Assembly (NCBI RefSeq): GCF_030247195.1
Contig: NC_080671.1
Location: 102,907,845-102,971,844, forward strand
Source of the DNA: Topomyia yanbarensis
Taxonomy: Eukaryota > Arthropoda > Insecta > Diptera > Culicidae
Reading direction: 5' to 3'
Length of the DNA: 64,000 bases
The position numbers and the translations under genes were made by a program. This document shows positions 13,506 through 24,537 of the stretch, one piece after another. Positions within the stretch are counted from its first letter, which is position 1. Every line of letters begins with the position of its first letter. The notes beneath the pieces were generated by a model. It did not search any database and was not told the DNA's origin. It saw nothing but the letters and a program-made list of their open reading frames with translations.

Positions 13506-15721
13506 AAACTAAATTCAATTCTCTCTTCATGTTTTGAAGTAGAAATATTCTAACGTTTTAATACGTGGGTCCCATTTCAAAAAATTCTCCGGAGAAATTT
13601 TCCCAGCACGTACTAATAACTTTCGTTGAACCGAACGAAATCGCAATATTTTTCTACAATCTAATTAGAAATATGTGCATTGTTTTATATTCAATTTCGC
13701 AAAATGTACTACTATAAGGACAAGGAAAATGCGATTGCAAGCCTATTTCAGGCAGAGCCGTCGAAAGGGAGCATCAAAGTGTTCCACCACATACGGGAAG
13801 GTTATTTATACAGGTCCCGCGTTTTCGTTTTGCATCAGTCGATGCTCACTTGCCAAACGAGCAACATGTTGACTGTACTGTCCAGACGACACAATAGGCG
13901 GTAGATGCTATGGATCTTCGGCAACGTTGGCATACACTTGCTCCTAAGTGATTCAATCAAGTACGGGTACAAACAGAGGTGTCGCGTGTCCGTTTTAATC
14001 ATTCGTCGTTCGACTACTAAACGAGCCACATCATGGCTATATCATCCGGACGGTACAATCGTTCGTGTACATGCAAAGTTTCAAATCGCACAGCGTTATG
14101 AAGAGCGCACGATAAACTTTGAACAGCATGAAAATAAAAAAAAAATCGTAGCATCTATTATTACACGGAAAAAAATCGTGAATAAAGTGCCATTAATTCT
14201 CGAATAATCATGTTGTCACGTTAGGAAAACAGGGCAATGAACAAAAATATTTTGCTCTATAATTAGGTTCAACTTCCATTCAGTAACGCCCACACAACGC
14301 TTTTATTACTGGAGTTATTGTTTTTGTTTTGTGAATTTCATGTATGGTTTCCGCCTTGTAGATTTTCTAGACGTGGAATTGTTCACCGCTTTATAAACAT
14401 TATTCATAAAATTAATGGTTGATTCGTGATTTTATTCATGTACTTTGGAACAATATTCAAAATTTGACTATACGTCGTGAACTGGTTCCTAATTTATTAT
14501 ATCTTGAACATGATCTAGTTTTCATGACTGTGAATTTGTTCGTTAAATCAATATTTTCTCGTGAACTATTTCACGACACTCAGAATATTATTCATGAATC
14601 CTTTCAATCATCGTGAACTAGTTCATGATTCCTAATATATTATTCGCGATTCAATATCTGTGCTTGTAAAATAGTTCACGAAATCATAAAAACATATCTA
14701 TACTGGATCATGATTCCTAGCGAATTAGTCACAACTCATCATTCGTTATCGTGAAATAAATTCACAAAATCATGAAATATTAATCATGAAAACATGGACA
14801 GGTTCATGGTTCCTAGTATAATAGTCAAACCTGATCATGCGTGACCGTGAAATAGTTCGAAAAGGTATAAACTATTCTTCTTGTATTCGTGAACTGTTCA
14901 TGATTCTTCGTGCACGATTCACGATCTATTTTGAGTGCTTGTGATCTTTAGCAGATATTCCCAATTCATGCAACTCTGCACATGGTCTTGAAATTTTCAC
15001 GTGAACTGTTTCACAAAATCTGGATTCTTTCATGAAGTTATGTCCAGCTGCTGGCGACTAGTAATATGTGCGAGCAGCAGGTATAGGAAAACTATTAGGA
15101 CCTCCAACATCGTTATACATTTAATGAGATTCTCTGAACCGTGTCTGACCAGAAAACGAAAATTCCCAGAGAACCAAAAATACATTATAGACCACAAATC
15201 GTGTTTGTGGGTGATTTATGATTCAGTTCATATTGTCACATGTCTCCGAGTAAAAAAAATCCGATTGCAACCAAAAAAAAAATAACAAAGCTCGATAAGG
15301 CGAAGTTAAATAACGAATCTCTTGATAAAATTGCTGATATCCTGAATATGAGTCACATTAATTTTGATAGTGAGTTCAAGAATAAAATAACACTATAACG
15401 CGCAAATAAATTATGAAAATTAAATTATAAACATAATTCACTCTGCTTGTGAATAAAATATCACGATAGCGTAAATGAAAATTACAAATATCGTGACTAT
15501 TGTCTTGAAATAATGAACATAAATTGTGCTACTCTGCCAGAAAAATTCGATAGTAAACTCATTATTAAAATATCACGGTACCGTGATGAGAAATTCCTGA
15601 AATCATGGACATCGTTTAACTGTCGGTTCTTTTGGTTGATATAGTTTGCACATACCAGTGTATCCCCAAAGTATGAACAAGAATCATGAAAAACACTAAA
15701 ATGTCCAGGAAACAACCGCAG
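13506..15721. repeat. AT-rich intron with dispersed TTCATGA/TTCACGA words
   Basis: From about 14,160 to 15,640 short diverged phrases recur: GTGAACTAGTTCATGATTC, CGTGAATAGTTCACGA-like words and AAATCATGAAATAT. Many are self-complementary, giving a loose array of small hairpins. I see no coding frame or clear unit length. 13,506-14,150 is unremarkable. Confidence 0.5.
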
Positions 15722-16791
15722 CACAGTGTTTCCAAATAGGCAAAAACGTGATCGAAATTATTTTGACAACGAAAAAAACGATTTTCGAGCTATAGTGTCT
15801 TCAGCAAAGTTTGTCTATAAAATATTCCCCATCTTATTAAAGTATTAGTTTGGTGATTAATCCTCCTAAAACTGAGAAGCAAATTTTTGTTTGGTCATTT
15901 ATGAAAATAATAAACTATATTCAGCAAAGTTGTAGGGAATATAATAAGAAACAACTTTGCTGAAGAGACTATGTATCTATCTTTTGATTTTAATGACAAT
16001 TTGTGAGGTTTTTAACACTTATTCATCTAAATTTTTACGACTCACTTAAAGTATCAACGTACTTTCAACAGCGAAAAACTAAGCTAAGCTAAGCTATAAG
16101 GTAAGCTATATTAACCCCTCCCCACCTCCTACCTCTCCCCCAATGTAACAACATGCTTCATGCTTCCTTCTTTTACCCTTAAATGTGTGATGTAATTTTT
16201 GATTGGCCTTGTAAATGGGTTTTATAGTCATTTTTTGAATATATATAGTTGCATGCAAGAGACAGCATGCGACAAATCGTTATCCCTGGATTCAATAGCG
16301 TTTGCTTGAAGTGTTATTTTATTTCAAAATGTTGCTTTTTTGGCACTAAAAATTTCGGTAACTCAACAGATATAAGAGATAGAAATAAACTTATACAACA
16401 AAAATTGTGTATTTTCTTATGCCAAATAAAATCGAAATTCTGAAAAATCACCCAGAGAAGTTATGTTGAAAAAAGTGATTTTCAGGGGTGTATCATAGAA
16501 AACTCCACAAATGTGTATTGAAATCAAAAGATAGATACATAGTCTCTTCAGCAAAGTTGTTTCTTATTATATTCCCTACAACTTTGCTGAAAACAGTTTT
16601 TTATTATTTTCATAAATGACCAAACAAAAATTTGCTTCTCAGCTTTAGGGGGATTAATCACCAAACTAATACTTTAATAAGATAGGGAATATTTTATAGA
16701 CAAACTTTGCTGAAGACACTATAGCTCGAAAATCGTTTTTTCGCGGTGAAAACAATTTCGATCACGTTTTTGCCTATTTGGAAACACTGTG
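15722..16791. mobile_element. Transib-like non-autonomous element with CACAGTG ends (T1)
   Basis: The two ends are inverted copies starting CACAGTGTTTCCAAATAGGC followed by AAAAACGTGATCG. The inverted arms run about 270 bp each (15,722-15,997 and about 16,515-16,791). The flanks are CGCAG (15,717-15,721) and TGCAG (16,792-16,796), a 5-bp duplication with one change. Five-base, GC-rich duplications and CAC-initial ends resembling the RAG recombination-signal heptamer are known features of the Transib superfamily. There is no transposase; the centre holds a GCTAA tandem run near 16,080 and unrelated sequence. Confidence 0.6.
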
Positions 16792-18136
16792 TGCAGTACC
16801 CCAACCAAACACTGGCATGTAACACTACGTATGTTTTGGGCGCAAACTAGTTTTTTGGAAACATAAATATGCAACTTTTGGTTTTTCCCAAAGGAAAAAA
16901 TGGATCAACCAATTTCCAACTTTGAAAAGTTGGATTTTAATATTTCGTATTCCATTCGTCAGTAGCTGACACCAACTTGCTGCCAAATTGGCGTCATTTA
17001 GACACTAAATCCAAACAGTTCACACAACGTGTGTTTTCAAAATTGCGCCATATTTCTATATTTTTAGGACCTAAACTGTTCGTATCTTCAGAAAATATTC
17101 TTATGATTATCCGACCGTAGACATCTTCCTATCTTGTTATATTAAAAAGTTGATACGATCAACTTTGCCAAAGACACCATAACTCTAAAACGAAAGATAA
17201 AGAAAGGTTGTACGAAATGTGGATTACTCGCTTTTGTACGCCAGGTACCCACGGGGTTACACCCCCCCCCCCTCTCACGACCGGCAAAGAATTACGAAAA
17301 TGCTCGTGAACTGAAAAGTAGTACATATAATAATTTTTTCTAGACAGCATAAATCAATGAAATACAAATAATCTTTACAATAAAAAATGTGTTTTTCGCG
17401 TTTTCTGTAAAAAATGAGAAATTGCACAGGTCATCCTGAAGATCAGTTTTAGTAACATATATTTTTGGAAAATGTAGATAATTATAACTTTAGAACTGTA
17501 AGTCAGTTACGTCGGTCTGATGTTCTTACGAGTTATTGACAAATAACTGTAGAGTTTTTTTTAATTTCCAAAATGCTTCTTTAAAAAAAAATTATGTTTT
17601 TTCGTCTACAGTGATACAAAATTTTTATATAAAAACACCTTTTCTATTAGTTTAAAGTGATTACCTCAAAATTTAATGTCATCGAAATAAAATCACTTAA
17701 CACTTTTTTTTGCTTTTATTAACGACATTTTACACCGAAAGGGTGCATTCATGTCGGGAAAAAAAAATTTGTTACATTACATCGATCATAGAAAGTAATA
17801 AATTCACTTATCTGGTTTCCTTGCTATTGTCGTTCGGTTTCCCAGTTATCTCCGCTCTTTCTTTTTCTTCCTCTGCATTTCACGTCATTCTGTATACGGT
17901 TTCGATTCTCTTCGCACACTTTTTGTTAATTATTTGTACTGCAACGTTTGACCTTTCTTCTTTATTTCTTCTGTATTGTTCTTTAGCTCTAGATCACTGT
18001 GTACTTCTAGTTCTTCTATTTTCTTCTTTACACTTTTGTTTACGCCCTTTTTTCTATCTCCGCAGCTTCGTTTTCTGCTCAGCTTACTTACTTAACACTG
18101 ATTATTAAAATCGTCTAACTTACATAAAGCTTGTGA
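16792..18136. other. Intron, with half of a MITE related to 27,101-27,402
   Basis: At 16,925-17,030 lie AAAAGTTGGATTTTAATATT, GTCAGTAGCTGACACCAACT and GTTCACACAACGTGTG, which match one arm of the palindromic MITE at 27,101-27,402. A poly-C run is at 17,262-17,271. A 132-codon frame at 17,710-18,108 is pyrimidine-rich hydrophobic sequence with no recognised similarity, and I do not call it. Confidence 0.45.
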
Positions 18137-18150
18137 AATATATCATTGAT
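18137..18150. repeat. 14-bp target-site duplication, left copy
   Basis: AATATATCATTGAT here is identical to 24,524-24,537. The pair brackets the I-clade LINE and fixes its borders, apart from ambiguity of a base at the T run. Confidence 0.9.
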
Positions 18151-18567
18151 TTTTTTTTTCAATTTGTTTATTTGATAAGGCACGTATGCGTTAGCTTAAA
18201 GGTGCCATTTTTTCATTGTTTTACATTTTGAATTTCTTAAAACTAGGGGGATACACATTTCAATATTATTTTGTTTTATATAATAAAACTAAAAAAAAAC
18301 TACAGCTAACTTATACATATAAAAGAGGGTATAGTATAATATTCGTAAGATTTGGGGGACGGGTCATTTGTGTGTTCTTTGTATAGTAATTCACTTTATG
18401 ATTTTTAGAAGGGAGATTGTAGAAAAAATAATTATTAACTAAGCGGAACATTTTACAAGCTTATTAACTAGAGATAACTAGAAAGAGTGGTTCAAGATTA
18501 AGGGGAATTAATTAGGACTATTTTAAAGTAGTGGTACTGTTGCGCATTTCTTAACGAGATTAAATAT

Positions 18568-18965
18568 TGTTCAACTAAAACTAGAAGATAGGGGGGCACA
18601 TAAATTTTGGGAAGATATTCAAGGGGAGAAGGGGGTGAAGTCATACATCTGTGTATCAGAGACATGGGAGGGTGGGTGGACAAGGCTGAAGGGGGGGGGG
18701 GGTGAGATATAAACTTTCAGTTTCCGGCATCAGGAATTAACGGCCAGGATTACAGATTCGAATGGATTGATCAACTAACACTAGAAGATAGGGGGGCACA
18801 TAAGTTTTGGGAAGATATTCAAGGGGAGAAGGGGGTGAAGACATACATCTGTGTATCAGAGACATGGGAGAGAGGGTGGACAAGACTGAACGGGGGGGGG
18901 GGGGATATAAACTTCAGTTTCCGGCATCAGGAATCAACGGCCAGGATTACAGATTCGAACGGATG
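18568..18965 (-). repeat. 200-bp tandem duplication in the LINE 3' UTR
   Basis: The sequence beginning CTAGAAGATAGGGGGGCACA at 18,581 recurs at 18,781, exactly 200 bp later, with about nine in ten bases identical over the whole unit. Each copy has a G run of about 10-11 bases. Both copies are 3' of ORF2 in the element's orientation. Such duplicated 3' ends may influence recognition by the element's own reverse transcriptase; that is inference. Confidence 0.85.
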
Positions 18966-19215
18966 TATCAAGTATTGGGACGCCGGGCGGTTTTCCTCGA
19001 GCCGGCAGGGGTTCCTCCAGACGATTTCGTAGTACGGCTCAGATACGGATCGGGAACACACCGCGCTGCGCGTGTGATGTTGTACTGTAGATCTCGTGTT
19101 GTTGGTTCATTCGACAGATGTTTTGTCTCGTCTTGGAGTCGTATCAAACCATCGTTGGGGTACGGTAGGCGGAAGAGGGCACTTCTGGGAATGATAAGAG
19201 AAAAGATAGGGGCAT

Positions 19216-22200
19216 TTAAATTTGGATATTGATGGTTTTGAGGAACGTGTATATAAGGGACATGTAGAGAATATCGCGGCTTGCTAGTACATCTCGAACC
19301 GGGACATTGGGTGATCTTCCTCGGGCCCGAAGGGAATCGAATAGTTGAGATCTGGCAGAACAGTACTCGGCACATGCCCAGACAACATGTTCGATTTCGT
19401 GATAACCGTTGCCACAAGCGCAGATACCGCTATCCACGAGCCCAATACGCCGGAGATGTGCGTCCAGCGTGTAGTGATTGGACATGAGCCGAGACATCAC
19501 GCGAATGAAATCCCGACCCACATCTATCCCTCTGAACCATGGTTTCGTCGATACCTTAGGGATTATCGAATGTAGCCACCTTCCCAGTTCACCATTGCTC
19601 CATGATGTTTGCCAACTTTCGAGGGTTCTCTGATGAGTAATACTGAAAAATTCGCTGAAGCTAATTGGTCTTTCATATATGTCACCTTGTAAAGCGCCCG
19701 CCTTAGCTAAAGAGTCCGCTTCTTCATTACCTGGAATGGAGCAATGCGAGGGAACCCAAACTAAGGTAATCTTGTACGATCTTACAGACAAAGCACGCAG
19801 GCGCTCCCAGATTTTCCCCAGAAAATATGGAATGTGCTTTCTAGGTTTCATTGAACGGAGAGCCTCGATTGAGCTGAGGCTATCCGAGACAATAAAGTAA
19901 TGATCGGTGGGCAAAGTATCAATGATCCCAAGGGTATACTGAATAGCAGCAAGTTCTGCGACGTAAACTGAAGCAGGATCATTGAGTTTGAATGAGGCGG
20001 TGAGGTTTTGATTGAATATACCGAAGCCAGTGGAGCCGTCGAGGCTTGACCCGTCGGTGTAAAACATCTTGTTGCAGTCGACTTCTCGAAATTTACTATG
20101 AAAGATGCTTGGGATCACTTGCGGACGTATGTGATCCGGGATTCCACGAATCTCGTCTTTCATGGATGTGTCAAAGAAAACAGTTGAATCAGAAGCATGA
20201 AAGAGATTGACACGGTTGGGATAGTATGAAGAAGGATTGATATTTTGTGCCATGTAATCGAAGTACAAGGACATAAATCGGGTTTGAGAATTGAGCTCGA
20301 TAAGCCTTTCGAAATTTGCAATTACTAACGGGTTCAAGATATCGCATCGGATGAGCAATCGATAGGAGAGTTCCCAAAATCGATTTTTCAGCGGAAGGAC
20401 GCCCGCCAGCACTTCTAAACTCATCGTATGTGTCGAGTGCATACAACCCAAAGCAATACGCAAACAACAATATTGGATTCGCTCTAGTTTGATGAAATGT
20501 ATGTTCGCAGCGGAGCGGAAACAGAAACTCCCGTACTCCATCACCGACAATATTGTTGTTTGGTACAGCCTGATCAGGTCTCCTGGGTGGGCACCCCACC
20601 ATGTTCCGGTTATTGTACGGAGAAAGTTGATCCTTTGCTGGCACTTCTGTTTCAGATACCTAATGTGACATCCCCAGGTTCCTTTAGAGTCGAACCAGAC
20701 CCCGAGGTATTTGAAAGTTGAAGCCTGAGCAATAGTTTGACCCATTAATTGAAGCTGTAGTTGCGCTGGTTCACGCTTCCTTGAAAATATGACTAGCTCA
20801 GTTTTCTCCGTGGAGAACTCGATACCTAGCTGGAGGGCCCAAGCAGACAAATTGTCCAAGGTATCTTGCAATGGTCCTTGCAGATCGACGGCTTTGGGAC
20901 CTGTAATAGAGACCACACCGTCATCTGCAAGCTGCCTTAGCGTGCAGGAATTGACAAGACATTCGTCAATGTCATTCACGTAAAAGTTATAGAGTAGGGG
21001 GCTTAGACATGAGCCCTGGGGAAGACCCATGTAGCTAATTCGTGATGTCGATAAATCACCATGCGAAAAATGCATATGTTTTTCAGACAGCAAGTTTAGC
21101 AAAAAGTTGTTTAGAGTCGGTGAAAGACCATGCTGGTGCAGCTTCTCAGAAAGAATTTTGATAGAAACTGAGTCAAAAGCCCCCTTTATATCTAGGAAAA
21201 CTGATGCCATCTGCTCTTTGCTAGCATAAGCCATTTGAATTTCTGTTGAGAGCAACGCAAGACAATCGTTCGTCCCTTTGCCTTTGCGGAAACCAAATTG
21301 TGTATCTGACAGTAAGCCATTTGCTTCAACCCAATTATCGAGGCGAAACAAGATCATTTTCTCGAACAACTTTCGGATACAGGACAGCATCGCAATCGGT
21401 CGATACGAGTTGTGGTCGGAGGCTGGTTTTCCTGGTTTTTGAATGGCAATGACCTTCACTTGCCTCCAGTCATGAGGGACAATATTACCCTCAAGAAACT
21501 TATTAAATAAATTCAACAAGCGTCTCTTGGCAGAGTCTGGCAGATTCTTTAACAAGTTAAATTTGATTCTGTCTGGCCCTGGGGCTTTATTGTTACATGA
21601 TAAGAGAGCAAGTGAGAACTCCACCATCGAAAACGGTGTTTCGTTCGCGTTATTGTGAGGGGACGCGGCGCGGTAGATCTTCTGTGCCGGGGCGGAATCC
21701 GGACAAACCTTCTTGGCAAAATCGAATATCCAACGGTTTGAATATTCCACGCTCTCATTGGTACTGTTTCGGTTTCGTAAGCGCCGAGCCGTACTCCAAA
21801 GAGTGCTCATCGATGTTTCTCTCGTTAGTCCGTCGACGAACCGGCGCCAGTAGCTACGTTTTTTGGCTTTTATCAAACTCTTCATGCGCGTTTCCGCCAT
21901 CGCGTACTGTCGGTAGCTAGCTGGCAGCCCGTCGTCCCGGAAGGTCTTATACGCAGCGGCCTTCTCCGCGTACACGTCTGAGCACTCTTTGTCCCACCAT
22001 GGATTGGGAGGACGCCCGCGTGAATTCGCGTCTGGTACGCGTTTAGTCTGAGCTTGAATCGCGGTATCGAGAATCAAGCCAGCCATGAACCCGTACTCTT
22101 CCTCCGGAGGAAGCTCTTGTGTCGATTCTACTTTTTCGGATATCGCGGACGCGTAGCTCTTCCAATCAATATTTCGTGTGAGGTCATACGAAACATTGAT

Positions 22201-22914
22201 TGTATTCGGTGGCCCTGAACCGTTAGCAATATTAATTACGATTGGCAGATGGTCGCTGCCGTGGGGATCAGAGACTACCTTCCACATGCAATCTAACCGC
22301 AGCGATGTCGAGCAGAGGGACAGATCTAAGGTGCTCGGTCGCGCTGGAGGGACAGGAATCCGTGTCATTTCACCCGTATTCAAAATAGTCATATTGAAGT
22401 TGTCGCAAAGCTCATGGAGTAGGGTAGATCGATTATCGTCATGAAGGCAACCCCATGCCGTGCCGTGGGAGTTAAAGTCACCTAAAACTAGCCTCGGTGC
22501 GGGGAGGAGTTCCGCAATATCGCAAAGCCGTCGGTGGCTAACTGAGGCTCTAGGGGGGATGTAGGTGGAAGCAATGCAAAGTTCTTTGCCTTTAATTCTG
22601 GTTTGGCAAGCGACAACTTCAATGCCTGGTGTCGAGGGGAGGTCGATCCGATTGAAAGAATAGCACTTTTTGATCCCCAAAAGTACTCCTCCGTAAGAGT
22701 CTTCTCGATCCAAGCGAATAATATTAAAATCGTGGAAGTGTAGGGTTATTTCTGAAGTGAGCCATGTCTCGCATAGGGCAAATGCATCGCATTTCAAATT
22801 ATTTAGTAAGATTTTAAACGAATCGATTTTCGGGATAATGCTTCTGCAATTCCACTGTAGAACAGTGATTAAATCCTTGACCTCGTTCGATGAATTAGCC
22901 ATCGAAGGATACAA
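19216..22914 (-). CDS. I-clade LINE ORF2: endonuclease, reverse transcriptase, RNase H
   Basis: An uninterrupted 1232-residue protein. The AP-type endonuclease occupies about residues 15-230 (LQWNCRS, LCETWL, GDFNSHGTAWG, GSDHLPIVI). The reverse transcriptase occupies about 470-740: FGFRKGKGTNDCL, VFLDIKGAFDSV, GLPQGSCLSPLLYNFYVNDI, and the catalytic box LADD at 662-665, where many relatives have Y/FADD. RNase H runs about 950-1085 with FYTDGSS (Asp954), the ELAAIQ glutamate, VSDSLSS, and SHCSIPGNEEAD. A C-terminal CxCxnHxnC motif (ICACGNGYHEIEHVVWAC) follows. The start overlaps ORF1 by 20 bases. It would nick target DNA and copy its own RNA there. Confidence 0.93.
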   Translation of the reverse strand: MYPSMANSSNEVKDLITVLQWNCRSIIPKIDSFKILLNNLKCDAFALCETWLTSEITLHFHDFNIIRLDREDSYGGVLLGIKKCYSFNRIDLPSTPGIEVVACQTRIKGKELCIASTYIPPRASVSHRRLCDIAELLPAPRLVLGDFNSHGTAWGCLHDDNRSTLLHELCDNFNMTILNTGEMTRIPVPPARPSTLDLSLCSTSLRLDCMWKVVSDPHGSDHLPIVINIANGSGPPNTINVSYDLTRNIDWKSYASAISEKVESTQELPPEEEYGFMAGLILDTAIQAQTKRVPDANSRGRPPNPWWDKECSDVYAEKAAAYKTFRDDGLPASYRQYAMAETRMKSLIKAKKRSYWRRFVDGLTRETSMSTLWSTARRLRNRNSTNESVEYSNRWIFDFAKKVCPDSAPAQKIYRAASPHNNANETPFSMVEFSLALLSCNNKAPGPDRIKFNLLKNLPDSAKRRLLNLFNKFLEGNIVPHDWRQVKVIAIQKPGKPASDHNSYRPIAMLSCIRKLFEKMILFRLDNWVEANGLLSDTQFGFRKGKGTNDCLALLSTEIQMAYASKEQMASVFLDIKGAFDSVSIKILSEKLHQHGLSPTLNNFLLNLLSEKHMHFSHGDLSTSRISYMGLPQGSCLSPLLYNFYVNDIDECLVNSCTLRQLADDGVVSITGPKAVDLQGPLQDTLDNLSAWALQLGIEFSTEKTELVIFSRKREPAQLQLQLMGQTIAQASTFKYLGVWFDSKGTWGCHIRYLKQKCQQRINFLRTITGTWWGAHPGDLIRLYQTTILSVMEYGSFCFRSAANIHFIKLERIQYCCLRIALGCMHSTHTMSLEVLAGVLPLKNRFWELSYRLLIRCDILNPLVIANFERLIELNSQTRFMSLYFDYMAQNINPSSYYPNRVNLFHASDSTVFFDTSMKDEIRGIPDHIRPQVIPSIFHSKFREVDCNKMFYTDGSSLDGSTGFGIFNQNLTASFKLNDPASVYVAELAAIQYTLGIIDTLPTDHYFIVSDSLSSIEALRSMKPRKHIPYFLGKIWERLRALSVRSYKITLVWVPSHCSIPGNEEADSLAKAGALQGDIYERPISFSEFFSITHQRTLESWQTSWSNGELGRWLHSIIPKVSTKPWFRGIDVGRDFIRVMSRLMSNHYTLDAHLRRIGLVDSGICACGNGYHEIEHVVWACAEYCSARSQLFDSLRARGRSPNVPVRDVLASRDILYMSLIYTFLKTINIQI

Positions 22915-24217
22915 TCGCTGAAAGGAGGGGCCATTTCGCAGTGAACTGCATCAAGAATGTTTTTACTGCGGGGAGAAAGCTTATCAAGATACTTTTAAGG
23001 GGGTCAGAAATGTTTAACGCTGTAAGAATACGGTCCACAATGTCAGAGAAATTTATTAAACCAGCACTGTTTTCTTTCTCTGGCTGAGATATGGGAACAC
23101 TTGGGGTTTTTGATGTTCCTGGAAGTGCTGGGAACTCCTTTTCTGAGCTCAGGTTACTGAGACCGGGAGCGACTTGCTTCGGTTTTGCACCAGTACTTCC
23201 TTGAGTAGTTATTTTAGGGGGACCATGAAGAGACACCTTCTGGCCTTTACGACGAAGCTTGGAAGAGGAAATGTTCTTCCTTTTTCTACTACTTCTAGGC
23301 ACAGCAGAAGATGTTCCCTCCTGGGGTTCATCACAGTCGCCTTCGTCAGTAGACAAGTTGGTAAAGATGTTCGTAGAGACAGGTGGCGTAGCTATCTTAA
23401 GCATTTCTGCAAAAGATCGCTTAGAGCGTCCCTGAAGGGAACGCTTAAGATTTTCCTCGCGCTGTTTGTACGCGGGGCATGAAGGGAGATCATGTGGGTT
23501 TCCCCCACAGTAGAGGCACTTTTCGACATCTCTACCACAGGAATCATCCGCATGATTCCCACCGCATTTCCCACAGCGGGCTTTATTGCTACAATGGGAG
23601 GCTGTGTGTCCCAATTGTTTGCAATTAGTACAGTTCATGACCCGCGGCACAAAGAGGCGAACAGGTAGACGAACCTTGTCAAAAAGGAGGTAATTAGGCA
23701 GGGCAGAGCCGGCGAAGGTCACCCGATAAGAGTCTGAGTTGACGTATGTTTTCTTCCCGTCAGCTGCGACTGATGCTGAATGCAAACGTTTGCATTCCAG
23801 TATCTTCACTGGCTTAAGCATGGGGTCTTTGAAACAGCCAGTCCCATATTTTAGCAGGTCCTCGCAATTCAGACTCGAATCGGAAACGACCCCACTGACT
23901 TCAACCCTGCTAGCTGGAATATACACCCTGTACTCCCTTGTAAAGGGCTCGTATCCAGCAATATCGTTTGCCTGAGTTGAACTGTTAACCACCACCCGAA
24001 GCTTATCAGGCCGAATTTTCGATATTTCTGTCACGGCCGAATACCGATCCGTCAGAACTCGAGAAATCTGCAACAGATTCAAACACTTTTTTTCTTTGGT
24101 CCGAAAGAAGATCACAAATGGCCCGGTGGCCGAGCTCGGATATACCTTGAGCCGGGGAGCCGATTTTATTTCGACGTCCATCTCACCTTGAGATGAACCG
24201 CCGTCAGGGGAAGTCAT
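22895..24217 (-). CDS. I-clade LINE ORF1: RNA-binding protein with zinc knuckles
   Basis: A 440-residue basic protein starting MTSPDGGSSQGEMDV. A central region of RRM/PRE-like character (about 40-180) is followed by three Cys/His knuckles at about residues 196-250 (CTNCKQLGHTASHC, CGKCGGNHADDSC, CLYCGGNPHDLPSC), then a Lys/Ser/Pro-rich tail. In LINEs, ORF1 binds element RNA and helps carry it to the chromosome. The start is the first Met of the frame, downstream of a 5' leader of about 306 bp. The frame is complete, and its end overlaps ORF2 by 20 bases, which suggests reinitiation-type coupling. Confidence 0.92.
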   Translation of the reverse strand: MTSPDGGSSQGEMDVEIKSAPRLKVYPSSATGPFVIFFRTKEKKCLNLLQISRVLTDRYSAVTEISKIRPDKLRVVVNSSTQANDIAGYEPFTREYRVYIPASRVEVSGVVSDSSLNCEDLLKYGTGCFKDPMLKPVKILECKRLHSASVAADGKKTYVNSDSYRVTFAGSALPNYLLFDKVRLPVRLFVPRVMNCTNCKQLGHTASHCSNKARCGKCGGNHADDSCGRDVEKCLYCGGNPHDLPSCPAYKQREENLKRSLQGRSKRSFAEMLKIATPPVSTNIFTNLSTDEGDCDEPQEGTSSAVPRSSRKRKNISSSKLRRKGQKVSLHGPPKITTQGSTGAKPKQVAPGLSNLSSEKEFPALPGTSKTPSVPISQPEKENSAGLINFSDIVDRILTALNISDPLKSILISFLPAVKTFLMQFTAKWPLLSAIVSFDG

Positions 24218-24523
24218 TTTTGCACGGGCCTATTGCCCAGTGCACGTTATTAAGACAACCAAGAAGGGGAAACGAAAACTAATACTTAGCTTGTGTATGT
24301 AACGGTATCCAGACGGCTTACTAGAAGAACACTGTTTCACTTCACTGACCGGCTAACGGTACTCAGAAACAGAAACACACAAGAAGGGAAAAAATACTGA
24401 AACCTCAACTAGGCGCAGAGTGTGTAAATAACCTTGAACGCGGATTAACACTATTTGTCGCTATAGAGTGTACGGACCGATGACAAAAGACTTCTATCTC
24501 GACTGAGTGCTCGATAACGAATG

Positions 24524-24537
24524 AATATATCATTGAT
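24524..24537. repeat. 14-bp target-site duplication, right copy
   Basis: AATATATCATTGAT, identical to 18,137-18,150, immediately follows the 5' end of the I-clade LINE. Confidence 0.9.

Larger units (their letters stand above)
18151..24523 (-). mobile_element. Full-length I-clade LINE with both ORFs open
   Basis: The element is 6.37 kb on the minus strand and is bracketed by perfect 14-bp duplications. From its 5' end: a leader of about 306 bp, ORF1 (24,217-22,895), ORF2 (22,914-19,216), and a 3' UTR of about 1.06 kb ending in a short A run (T run at 18,151-18,159). ORF1 carries zinc knuckles; ORF2 carries endonuclease, reverse transcriptase, RNase H and a terminal Cys/His motif. RNase H together with the ORF1 type favours the I clade; Jockey elements lack RNase H. 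The intact frames and clean duplication suggest a recent insertion. It lies antisense to PTEN. Confidence 0.9.

Noticed and set aside
17710..18108. Hydrophobic 132-codon frame, + strand, resembling a membrane protein
   Set aside because: Produced by T/C-rich low-complexity sequence; no relatives recognised and no gene context.
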